A stretch of DNA of 6,369 nt from NCBI GenBank assembly GCA_046727175.1, contig JBKPCD010000002.1, positions 1 to 6,369 on the forward strand, written 5' to 3'. The notes below the pieces were generated by a model. That model ran no database searches. It was not told where the DNA came from and saw only the letters and a list, made by a program, of their open reading frames with translations. Numbering within the stretch: the stretch's first letter is position 1; each line of letters begins with the position of its first letter. Position numbers and translations under genes: made by a program. Of this stretch, positions 1 to 6,230 are shown piece by piece. The DNA comes from JBKPCD01 sp046727175. GTDB lineage: Bacteria; Acidobacteriota; Vicinamibacteria; Vicinamibacterales; 2-12-FULL-66-21.

Positions 1-1
1 T

Positions 2-406
2 CAGGCCGTCTCTCGCGACCCCGAACGCGAAGAGGGCTCGATCATCGTCATCGTCGCGACGGACGCGCCGGTCCTCCCGCACCAGCTGAAAAGGCTGGCG
101 ACGCGAGTGGCGCTCGGGGTTGGACGGACCGGCGGATTCGGCGGCAACAGCTCTGGCGATATTTTTCTGGCGTTCTCCACCGCAAACGCGAAAAGCGCAG
201 GCGCTGAGGACATCCAGCGAGTGGATATGCTTCCGAACGCCCGTATGAATGCGCTGTTCTACTCGACCGTGCAAGCGACTGAAGAAGCCATCCTGAATGC
301 GATGCTCGCCGCCACGACGATGACCGGAGCCGACGGCCTGCGCGTGTACGCGCTGCCGCACGATCGTCTTCTCGCGGCGCTCCGGAAGTACGGCCGGCTG
401 AAATAG
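2..406 (+). CDS. P1 family peptidase (S58, DmpA/BapA-type aminopeptidase), 3' part
   Basis: This is the C-terminal 134 residues of a gene that begins before the window. The family comprises self-processing Ntn-hydrolase-fold aminopeptidases (L-aminopeptidase/D-Ala-esterase/amidase, beta-aminopeptidase). The visible reading frame has EEGSIIVIVATDAP, in which the Gly-Ser bond (codons 35-37 and 38-40) matches the autocleavage site, and the Ser is the nucleophile that starts the beta chain. Thirty-eight residues later comes GGNSSGDIFLAFSTAN. Its second Ser sits at the same spacing as Ser250 to Ser288 in DmpA/BapA, with Asp at the Glu290 position. The beta chain would be about 122 residues, close to the DmpA beta chain (about 126). 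It ends at TAG 404-406. The alpha chain and any signal peptide lie outside the window. The membrane-protein gene follows in the same frame after nine bases, so the two may be co-transcribed. Family assignment is firm; substrate is unknown. Confidence 0.93.
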   Translation, partial: QAVSRDPEREEGSIIVIVATDAPVLPHQLKRLATRVALGVGRTGGFGGNSSGDIFLAFSTANAKSAGAEDIQRVDMLPNARMNALFYSTVQATEEAILNAMLAATTMTGADGLRVYALPHDRLLAALRKYGRLK

Positions 407-415
407 TGTCCGCGG

Positions 416-2083
416 TTGCCTGGCATCCCCGCTCTCGCGCAAGATCACCGTGATGGTAAATCGTGCTGGCCGTCGGCGTCCCTTCGGAACACCGTCGCAA
501 CCACTGCCGCGCTGGCGGTCTGGGCGTTCTTCGTCTGGCGTGGCTTGGGCACGTTCGGCCCGGATCGCGATTTGAACAACGTCGACTTCAACTCCGATTC
601 GGCGATCCCGGTCCTCATGTCCAACGACGACCGGCCGCTGACGGTTTTCAACCTTTATTACTACCGTGCGGACCGGTGGGGAGCGTGGCCCTTCCTCGTC
701 ACCCGCTTCGTCGGTCACATCACGGGCTACACGTGGACGCCCGAGAGCCTCTTTACGGTGCAGGCGATCTGGGTCTTTCTCGGTGCCGTCGTGTTCGCGG
801 GACTGAGCGGGTCCGCTCGTTTTGCCGGCGCAGCCGCATATCTGATCGCGCTCTGTTTGCACGGCGACAGCCGCTATCTGCTGTTCGAGCTCAGTCAGAC
901 GTACGCGTGGCAAACGACGGCCCTCCTCTTGGGGTGGTACTGCGCGCGTCGGATGTTCGATGCACATTTCGAAACAGCGAACGCTGATCTGACTCCCAGA
1001 CTTTGGCGGTGGTTCCTTCTCTCGACTGGATTCTCATTCCTCGCGGTCTGGAGCTCCGTGGCCAGCGCGCCTTTTCTGCTGTTCCTCGTGAGCCTCGAGG
1101 GTGTGCGAGGCGTGCTGAAAGAAGGCGCTGAACGATCGAGAAAGAGCGTACTGAAGCCGTATGGTCTGGCTCTGACCGCGGTCGTGGCAGCGACGGTTGT
1201 CGAGCGACTTCAGAAGGCGGCGTATCACCGTTACGGACTGACGCACTACGGCAACGACTTCCAGGCACATTTCCGACTGGACACAGGTCATCTGACAGAG
1301 AATCTCTCGACCATGGCACGTGAGCTGCGCGCGTTGTCATGGTGGCCGCTGTACCTCGTTCCGGTGCTCGTATCTCTCGCGCTCGCGGCCACGCTCGCAT
1401 ACGCGTTGGTCAGACGGCGTCGAGACCTGGCTTCAGAGTTGAGAGCAGCCGTTGCGAGCGATGGGGCGATCGCCGCGATGGCTGCGCTCGGCATCGCGGC
1501 GTTGAACTTCACGTTTGCCGTGCTGGTGGACCATGTCCGCATTAACGGATACGACAGTCGTTTTCTGACGCTGACGAACCTGTTCGGCCCGATCAGCGGC
1601 ATCCTGACGATCTTTCTGCTGATCGAGCGCTCAGTTCAGGCGACGCGTTTCAGAAAGTACGCTCAGCCTGCGTTCGCTGTGCTCGTGGTCGTGCTATTGG
1701 CGGTCCGCTTCCCGAGTGCGCCGCACAATTCTAGATACGAACTGGACAAGACAACGGCTCGTGCGATTGCACGAAAAGCACCCGGCCGCGTCCTCATGGG
1801 CAGCTTCTGGGAGACCTACCTGTTCGCCGCGCTGCAACGGAAGGATGCGATGATGGTCCCCGTTCCCTTCCAGGATCAAGTGCTCGCCACGCCGTGGACG
1901 CCGGAGGTGCTTCGACGATCGGATCAGGTGATTGTCGCGTTCCGTCGCGATCGCTCTGGCGCGGCGCAACGCCGTCCGCGCGGGCTGCGTCAGTACGGCG
2001 TGACGCTCAGGCTCGTCGATGCGAACTGGTATGAGAACCAGGCGTACGTGTTCGCGCTGTACGTCAATGAAGACCCATCGTAA
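416..2083 (+). CDS. Polytopic membrane protein, GT-C glycosyltransferase-like, family not recognised
   Basis: This encodes a 555-residue integral membrane protein. By eye there are about ten hydrophobic segments, near residues 26-46, 112-131, 134-150, 162-178, 198-226, 248-263, 309-332, 350-371, 385-404 and 415-431, followed by a soluble C-terminal tail of about 120 residues. Between the first two segments is a long polar loop rich in Asp and aromatics (DRDLNNVDFNSDSAIPV, then MSNDD, YYYRADRWGAWPF). Acidic residues in the first extracytoplasmic loop are a hallmark of GT-C lipid-linked-sugar transferases, so a role in cell-envelope glycosylation is a reasonable inference, but I see no diagnostic family motif. 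An O-antigen ligase or plain structural membrane protein is possible. The start is uncertain: TTG at 416 is the first possible start after the preceding in-frame TAG. No clear Shine-Dalgarno precedes it, and the first in-frame ATG is about residue 68, inside the conserved-looking loop. Coupling to the upstream peptidase gene is likely given the 9-base spacing. Confidence 0.75.
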   Translation: MPGIPALAQDHRDGKSCWPSASLRNTVATTAALAVWAFFVWRGLGTFGPDRDLNNVDFNSDSAIPVLMSNDDRPLTVFNLYYYRADRWGAWPFLVTRFVGHITGYTWTPESLFTVQAIWVFLGAVVFAGLSGSARFAGAAAYLIALCLHGDSRYLLFELSQTYAWQTTALLLGWYCARRMFDAHFETANADLTPRLWRWFLLSTGFSFLAVWSSVASAPFLLFLVSLEGVRGVLKEGAERSRKSVLKPYGLALTAVVAATVVERLQKAAYHRYGLTHYGNDFQAHFRLDTGHLTENLSTMARELRALSWWPLYLVPVLVSLALAATLAYALVRRRRDLASELRAAVASDGAIAAMAALGIAALNFTFAVLVDHVRINGYDSRFLTLTNLFGPISGILTIFLLIERSVQATRFRKYAQPAFAVLVVVLLAVRFPSAPHNSRYELDKTTARAIARKAPGRVLMGSFWETYLFAALQRKDAMMVPVPFQDQVLATPWTPEVLRRSDQVIVAFRRDRSGAAQRRPRGLRQYGVTLRLVDANWYENQAYVFALYVNEDPS

Positions 2084-2112
2084 GCGGCAACCGTCTCAAG
2101 TTCCCGGTCAGA

Positions 2113-2162
2113 TCTGTCGGCGCGGATTCGATCGTAGCGGCGCGATCTCACCCTGCGACAGA
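2113..2162. terminator. Nested inverted repeat in the convergent spacer (possible bidirectional terminator)
   Basis: The 86-base spacer between the two converging genes contains TCTGTCG (2113-2119) and its exact complement CGACAGA (2156-2162). Inside the 36-base loop is a second short pair, GATCG (2130-2134) and CGATC (2143-2147). There is no T-run on either side, so a classical intrinsic terminator is not supported. The position between 3' ends is the main argument. Confidence 0.25.
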
Positions 2163-2169
2163 CAACGCT

Positions 2170-3642
2170 TCATCGCGAATGATCTGCTGCAGTCCTTTCC
2201 GCAGTTGCAACCGTTCGAATGTCCCTGATCCGCGCCGCCTGCGGCATTGCCGTGTAGTACGCATCGAGCGGATAGCACCCGGATACGAGACCGATGCGCG
2301 GACCGGTCGTGCAGTCGCTGAACGTCCGGCACAGCGACTTGCGGCGCAGGGGCTTGCCTGCGAGAACGTCGGCGGGCAGATCGGGGTACGCCAGGACCAA
2401 GCGACCCAGCCCGACGAAGTCCGTCAGCCCTTCTCGAACGTTGTACTGCGCCACGTTCGGCAGCCACTCCTGCAGATAGCTGTAGGCCGACCCGACGAAG
2501 ACCAGCTGCGGGAACGCGGCCTTGAGCTTCGCGGTCGCGAGAATCTGACGGGCTACGCCGCGCAAGGGATCCTCGGGCGGCGCGTACCCGTCCACTGGCG
2601 GAAACAACGCCGGCCGCTGAACGTGCGGGTTGTAGTACGGGCTGCCGCCGGTTACGCAGATCGCGTGCACGCCCATCGACTCGAGCATGCGCAGCACACA
2701 GTGCGCCTCGCCAAGCGCCGCGTCCATGTCTTCGTCGACGAGGACGCCAAATCCGTGTGTCGCCGCGCTCTCGATCTCAGGTGCGCCGACGCCATCCGAT
2801 GATTGGCGGTACGGTACCGTGTCGAACGCTGAAAGGCGCACGACGATCTTCAATCCCGGCACCTCCGCCTGAATGCCCCGCACCACCTCGCGGAGGAACC
2901 GCGTCCGGTTCTCCAGCAGCCCGCCGAAGCGCCCCTCGCGTGCACGCGCGCCGAGCAGCTCGTGGCCCAGGTATCCATGACACTGCTTGACGTCCACGAA
3001 CGCGAAGCCCGCGTCACGCGCCAGCCGCGCAGCGGCAATGAAACAGAGGACCAGTCGATCGAGCTCGTCGTCTTCGATCACACGGACGCCTGCCGCGAAT
3101 CGCCGATCGAGCGTCGGATGGGCACAGGCTGCGAGCGGCTGCGGACGATCGTACGCGTCCGGTCGCGCGAAGCGGCCCGAGTGCGTCAGCTGAAGTCCGA
3201 TGAACAGATCCGCGTCCGCGTTGCCGCCGAATCGTTCGCGATGCGAGTCGATCAGCAACTCTCGCAGCGCCGCAATCGACTTCATCGTCTGCGGAACGAG
3301 CAGCAGCTGATTCGGATTCGCGCGCCCGTCGTGGCGCACCGCGACCGCCTCGCCTCCCCAGATGAACTTCGCCCCGCTCGAGCCAAAGTTGCGCCAGCGG
3401 CGGCGCGTCAGATCGGAAGGCTCACCCTCGCGGGTGCCGTCCCAGCCTTCCATCGGAAGAATGCAGAACCGGTTGCCGACGAGCGTACCGTCGACCGTGA
3501 TGGGCCGTGCGAGGGGCGACTCGGCCGGAGAACTCAGCGTGTCGTCGAGCGCAAGCGCGATGCCACTCTGAGACAGATGTCGACGGAACTCGGCCGCGGT
3601 CTTGAACGACGCGACGCGCAGATAACCGGCGCCATCGCTCAC
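2170..3642 (-). CDS. NADH:flavin oxidoreductase, Old Yellow Enzyme-like, variant active site
   Basis: The product is a 490-residue FMN-dependent TIM-barrel oxidoreductase of the OYE superfamily, expected to use NAD(P)H and probably cytoplasmic, since no signal peptide is visible. Visible landmarks are: N-terminal strand and loop with NRFCILPMEGWDGT (57-70); FIWGGEAVAV (93-102); the FMN/substrate motif QLTHSGR (151-157); active-site segment DVKQCHGYLGHELL (217-230); GGLLENRTRF (240-249); and the phosphate-binding end VGSAYSYL (383-390) with FVGLGRLVLAYPDLP (409-423). The usual His-x-x-His/Asn substrate pair is Lys219-x-x-His222 here, while Tyr224 (proton-donor position) is kept. Near the C-terminus Cys438, Cys444 and Cys456 keep the C-x11-C half of the dienoyl-CoA-reductase-type iron-sulfur motif but not the first two ligands, so a 4Fe-4S cluster is not expected. 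The start is GTG at 3642: it has a strong AAGGAGA site and overlaps the stop of the Gfo/Idh gene by four bases. The frame stays open further upstream, but only as a shadow. Substrate is unknown. Confidence 0.92.
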   Translation of the reverse strand: MSDGAGYLRVASFKTAAEFRRHLSQSGIALALDDTLSSPAESPLARPITVDGTLVGNRFCILPMEGWDGTREGEPSDLTRRRWRNFGSSGAKFIWGGEAVAVRHDGRANPNQLLLVPQTMKSIAALRELLIDSHRERFGGNADADLFIGLQLTHSGRFARPDAYDRPQPLAACAHPTLDRRFAAGVRVIEDDELDRLVLCFIAAARLARDAGFAFVDVKQCHGYLGHELLGARAREGRFGGLLENRTRFLREVVRGIQAEVPGLKIVVRLSAFDTVPYRQSSDGVGAPEIESAATHGFGVLVDEDMDAALGEAHCVLRMLESMGVHAICVTGGSPYYNPHVQRPALFPPVDGYAPPEDPLRGVARQILATAKLKAAFPQLVFVGSAYSYLQEWLPNVAQYNVREGLTDFVGLGRLVLAYPDLPADVLAGKPLRRKSLCRTFSDCTTGPRIGLVSGCYPLDAYYTAMPQAARIRDIRTVATAERTAADHSR

Positions 3643-3653
3643 GTCGTCTCCTT
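3639..3653 (-). promoter_or_regulatory. Ribosome binding site and GTGA stop/start overlap coupling two genes
   Basis: Read on the - strand, AAGGAGA (3653-3647) lies inside the last codons of the Gfo/Idh gene, followed after four bases by GTG (3642-3640), which shares GTGA with the TGA stop (3641-3639). This fixes the start of the OYE-like gene and indicates translational coupling. Confidence 0.85.
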
Positions 3654-4928
3654 CTCGTGCTTGATGGCGGCCTCGGTCGCGGCAATGCACGCACGTGCCG
3701 AGGCCATCGCCTTGTCCGGACCGCACGCGATCGGCTGCCCCGTACGGACCGCTGCGCAGAATCGTGAGATCTCGATCTCGCCGGCCTGAGGACGATCGGC
3801 GGGAGCGGACGACGTCGCGGTCGTCGTTCGGGCGGCGGCGCCGGCGCTTGCAGGCTTCGTCTCCGATGCGTCGACAGCTGCGCCGCCTGGCGTGGATGAA
3901 AGCTCCACACCTGTCGGCTTGCCGGTTCCCCCTTCGTCGAAGAGGAGCGCCTCGCTCTCGTTGTACATGATGAGCGTGGCCTTCGTCCCGAAGAACGCCT
4001 CGTACCGCTCGTCGAAGGCGTTCGATTCGACCGAGGTGAACGTCGCCGTGAGACCGCCTGGATACTCGAAGATCCCGTACACGTGATCGTGAGCTTCGCG
4101 CTTGCCGTCCTTGAATCGATAGACGCCGCCGGCCGCCTGCACGCGGTTCGGTGCTGAATCCAGGAACCAGTTCGTGGCGTTCAGCTGATGACTGCACAAC
4201 TCGGCGAACAATCCGCGCGAGTACTTCCAGTACAGCCGCCAGTTCCAGAGATGCTCGAAATCCGGATACCCCCATTTCGACGGATCGTAGTCGGGCGACG
4301 GGGGTGCGCCTTCGCGCCGCCAGTTGCCGTTGCGGTGCCACGCGAGCCGGACGTGATAGACATCACCGAGGAGTCCGCGCTTGACGATGCCGTCGTGGGC
4401 CGCCTGGTAGACGGGGTTGTAGTTGCGTTGATAGCCAATCTCGAGGACGCGGCCCGACTTCTCCGCAGCGGCTTTCATGCGCTCGCAGCCGGTCATGTCC
4501 CACGCCATCATCTTCTCGCACAGCACGTGCTTGCCCGCCTCGAGGATCGGCACGACCACATCGGGGTGCGCCCAGAGCGGGACCGCGACGATGACGGCTT
4601 CGATATCCTCCTTCTCCAGCATGTCTTTCCACTCGACATAGTGTTTGGCTGGAGCAGGCTGGCGCTTAATCAGAACCTCGTCGGCCCTCTTCAGGGAGTC
4701 AGGGTTGATGTCAGCCATCGCGCGGACTTCCCCGAAAGCCGGGTTCACACGGCCGAGCAGCGCGCGCCCTTGACCGCCGACACCCACGAACCCGATCCGC
4801 ACGGGCCCGCCGCGCACCGGCCCCTTCATCATCGCGGCGCCGCCGAGCGCCGCAAGCGCCGGCGTGCCCGCAAGCGCCTGGAGAAACCGCCGCCGACCGA
4901 TGTCGCGCTGTTCGGGAGTGAGGATCAT
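3639..4928 (-). CDS. Gfo/Idh/MocA family oxidoreductase with Tat signal
   Basis: The product is a 429-residue NAD(P)-dependent oxidoreductase of the glucose-fructose oxidoreductase/inositol dehydrogenase/MocA type, acting on sugars or sugar-like polyols. The N-terminus carries a twin-arginine motif, GRRRFLQ (11-17), followed by a hydrophobic Ala/Leu/Gly stretch to about residue 33, so Tat export is predicted; no clear signal-peptidase site is seen. The Rossmann domain follows with IGFVGVGGQGR (45-55), acidic MADINPDS (71-78) and CEKMMA (137-142), where Lys139 is the conserved catalytic Lys and Met replaces the usual Pro of EKP. The C-terminal domain has WHRNGNWRRE (197-206) and AELCSHQLNATNWF (242-255), with His247 the likely catalytic His. 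Residues about 345-380 form an Ala/Thr/Ser-rich low-complexity insert. The start ATG at 4928 has GGAG seven bases upstream. Some Tat-borne members of this superfamily are NAD-dependent glycosidases (GH109), so hydrolase activity is an alternative. Confidence 0.93.
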   Translation of the reverse strand: MILTPEQRDIGRRRFLQALAGTPALAALGGAAMMKGPVRGGPVRIGFVGVGGQGRALLGRVNPAFGEVRAMADINPDSLKRADEVLIKRQPAPAKHYVEWKDMLEKEDIEAVIVAVPLWAHPDVVVPILEAGKHVLCEKMMAWDMTGCERMKAAAEKSGRVLEIGYQRNYNPVYQAAHDGIVKRGLLGDVYHVRLAWHRNGNWRREGAPPSPDYDPSKWGYPDFEHLWNWRLYWKYSRGLFAELCSHQLNATNWFLDSAPNRVQAAGGVYRFKDGKREAHDHVYGIFEYPGGLTATFTSVESNAFDERYEAFFGTKATLIMYNESEALLFDEGGTGKPTGVELSSTPGGAAVDASETKPASAGAAARTTTATSSAPADRPQAGEIEISRFCAAVRTGQPIACGPDKAMASARACIAATEAAIKHEKETT

Positions 4929-4935
4929 GTTGAAA

Positions 4936-4939
4936 CTCC
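4936..4939 (-). promoter_or_regulatory. Ribosome binding site of the Gfo/Idh gene
   Basis: GGAG on the - strand lies seven bases before the ATG at 4928-4926, which supports that start. Its first base is shared with one arm of the inverted repeat at 4939-4962. Confidence 0.7.
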
Positions 4940-4962
4940 GTGTAAACGTTCGTCGTTACACG
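4939..4962. promoter_or_regulatory. Perfect inverted repeat abutting the Gfo/Idh ribosome binding site (possible operator or leader hairpin)
   Basis: CGTGTAA (4939-4945) and TTACACG (4956-4962) are exact complements separated by ten bases. The element touches the GGAG site, so either a bound repressor or the RNA hairpin could limit translation or transcription of the Gfo/Idh-OYE pair. The left side reads TGTAAACG, which resembles a LacI/GalR half-site, but the right half does not complete the usual contiguous TGTAAACGTTTACA-type palindrome. The regulator is unknown. Confidence 0.4.
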
Positions 4963-4976
4963 CTTCCTTCGGCCTT

Positions 4977-5009
4977 GCCGCCCGCCGCTGAAAACTGACG
5001 GCGGGCAGC
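4977..5009. terminator. GC-rich hairpin between the ApbE and Gfo/Idh genes
   Basis: GCCCGCCG (4980-4987) pairs exactly with CGGCGGGC (4999-5006) around an 11-base loop. Two more pairs (4977-4978 with 5008-5009) can form beyond one mismatch. It sits 81 bases downstream of the ApbE stop on the - strand. There is no U-tract after it, so it could be a weak or factor-assisted terminator separating ApbE from the two downstream genes, or part of their leader. Confidence 0.35.
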
Positions 5010-5089
5010 CTGGCGTTTCGGATTCCACACCTGGCCGTTATGCGCCATGCAAGTGAGACAGCGGATCTCTGTGCTGATCCACGAAGGCG

Positions 5090-6079
5090 CTACAGCACCT
5101 GCGCGCCGGGACACGATCCGAGTATCTGCAGGCGCTCAGTTCCGGCGTCGAGCATCAGCAGCGCGAGCGTCTCCGGATGCGAAGTACAGTAACGCTTCGC
5201 CAACTCGGGTCCAGCGATCAGAAACGCTGTCGAGAGCGCGTCCGCGGTCGCCGCATCGCGGGTCACTACGCTTGCGCTCAGCATTCCTCGCGCAGGCCAT
5301 CCCGTGCGCGGATCGATCACGTGACCATAACGCACGCCGTCAACGAGAACGAACTGCTCGCCCGCGCCGCTGGTGCCGAGGGCGGCATCGCGAAGCCTGA
5401 CGCGAACGAGTCGTTCGCGCCGGACCTGTCGCGAGCGGATGTCCACCGTCCACCCTCGTCCGCGTCCGCCAATCGCGAGCACGCTGCTTCCGCCGGCCGA
5501 GATCAATGCATGCTGGACACCTCTGCCTCGCATCACGTGGCCCATGCGATCCACAGCATACCCTTTCCCGATTGCGCCAAGATTCAGGGCCATTCCGGGC
5601 GCGGCGAACTGCACCGTGGAGTGTACGGCGTCGAGCGTGACGCGATTCGTGCCGACCAGCGCCCGCGCGCGCGCAATCTCATCGGGGGCGGGCAGCCGGC
5701 CCTCGCGACGCAGGAACCCCCAGCAGCGGCTCAGCGGCGTGGACGTGATGTCGAACGCCCCACGCGTGTCCAGGTGGAGACGGGCGCAGCGTTGGAGCAA
5801 CTCGAAGACTTCCGGCTCCGTTCGGACAGGACCGGTGGCTGCTTCGCGATTGACGCGCGAGAGCTCGCTCGTCTCGCGGAACACGGTCAGCAGGCTCTCG
5901 ATGCGATCTGTCTCGTCCAGGGCGGCGCGCGCCGCGTTGACGTGGCCAGCATCCGTCGGCGCGAGCGTGACCTCGAAGCGGCATGCCATCGCCGTCCGAT
6001 GCACGCGCAGCCACTCGGTGGCCTGTCTCGACGTTCCTGCGAAATCCAGCGCGAACAACCCGCGACGACTGATGACCAT
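5090..6079 (-). CDS. apbE: FAD:protein FMN transferase (ApbE family)
   Basis: ApbE enzymes split FAD and attach FMN covalently to a Thr or Ser of exported or membrane flavoproteins such as RnfG/NqrC-type subunits, using Mg2+. From ATG 6079 the product has 329 residues, a usual length. Motifs in order: TAMACRFEV (29-37, usually AMGTRFE), VFRETSELSRVN (66-77), RGAFDITSTPL (106-116), NLGAIGKGYAVDRM (166-179), ISAGGSSVLAIGG (193-205, Ser-Ser where many have Asp/Asn), GHVIDPRTGWPA (252-263) and VTRDAATADALSTAFLIAG (272-290), with Asp280 and Thr284 at the metal-binding positions. The N-terminus has SRRGLF (4-9), a weak Tat-like start with a very short hydrophobic stretch and no lipobox Cys. A longer start, ATG 6157 (355 residues), is possible, but its extra 26 residues are polar and lack a ribosome site. 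The 6079 start has GGAG about 13 bases upstream, also not ideal. No target protein with a recognised flavinylation motif was found in the window. Confidence 0.92.
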   Translation of the reverse strand: MVISRRGLFALDFAGTSRQATEWLRVHRTAMACRFEVTLAPTDAGHVNAARAALDETDRIESLLTVFRETSELSRVNREAATGPVRTEPEVFELLQRCARLHLDTRGAFDITSTPLSRCWGFLRREGRLPAPDEIARARALVGTNRVTLDAVHSTVQFAAPGMALNLGAIGKGYAVDRMGHVMRGRGVQHALISAGGSSVLAIGGRGRGWTVDIRSRQVRRERLVRVRLRDAALGTSGAGEQFVLVDGVRYGHVIDPRTGWPARGMLSASVVTRDAATADALSTAFLIAGPELAKRYCTSHPETLALLMLDAGTERLQILGSCPGAQVL

Positions 6080-6116
6080 GCGATGTGCCGGTCTCCGGCT
6101 CCCCGTCCTAGGACCG

Positions 6117-6122
6117 ATTGTA
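6117..6122 (-). promoter_or_regulatory. Possible -10 element (TACAAT) upstream of the ApbE gene
   Basis: Read on the - strand, TACAAT differs from TATAAT at one base and lies 37 bases before the ATG at 6079, but downstream of the alternative ATG at 6157. No convincing -35 box is seen at 16-18 bases. If it is real, it favours the shorter ApbE start. Confidence 0.25.
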
Positions 6123-6165
6123 TCGACGACCGGGCTTACCGAGCCACCGGTCATCATTATTCAAT

Positions 6166-6191
6166 GCGCGTGGGGCCCCACCCCCACGCGC
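6166..6191. repeat. Inverted repeat in copy 1 of the 77-bp unit
   Basis: GCGCGTGGGG (6166-6175) and CCCCACGCGC (6182-6191) are exact complements around a six-base spacer. The overlapping 12-mer GTGGGGCCCCAC (6170-6181) is itself a perfect palindrome, so two alternative pairings compete for the same G-run. The copy 2 equivalent is 6243-6268. The copy 3 equivalent (6320-6345) has one arm pair broken. Confidence 0.85.
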
Positions 6192-6230
6192 TGCGGCTCG
6201 ACTCGCTCCGCTCGCTCGCCGCGGCCGCAG
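6191..6230. repeat. Second hairpin in copy 1 of the 77-bp unit
   Basis: CTGCGGC (6191-6197) pairs exactly with GCCGCAG (6224-6230) around 26 bases of C/T-rich sequence. The right side contains the overlapping palindromes CCGCGG (6219-6224) and GCGGCCGC (6221-6228). The same structure recurs 77 bases on, at 6268-6307. Confidence 0.7.

Noticed and set aside
463..987. 174-codon open frame on the + strand inside the membrane-protein gene
   Set aside because: Arg/Pro-rich composition typical of an out-of-frame read in GC-rich DNA; no recognisable motif; the membrane frame has clear helices and loops.
2962..3789. 275-codon + strand open frame antisense to the OYE-like and Gfo/Idh genes
   Set aside because: Arg-rich antisense shadow; both - strand genes there have intact family motifs.
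3643..4341. N-terminal extension of the OYE-like reading frame by 233 codons
   Set aside because: It overlaps the strongly supported Gfo/Idh gene on the same strand in another frame, has Arg-rich shadow composition, and the GTG at 3642 has a good ribosome site and stop/start overlap.
4941..4954. Complete LacI/GalR operator (TGTAAACG half)
   Set aside because: Only the left half matches; the right half needed for the standard palindrome is absent, and no LacI-type regulator gene is present.
4188..4991. 267-codon + strand open frame antisense to the Gfo/Idh gene
   Set aside because: Mirrors codon bias of the real gene, runs through its start and ribosome site, and has no family motif.
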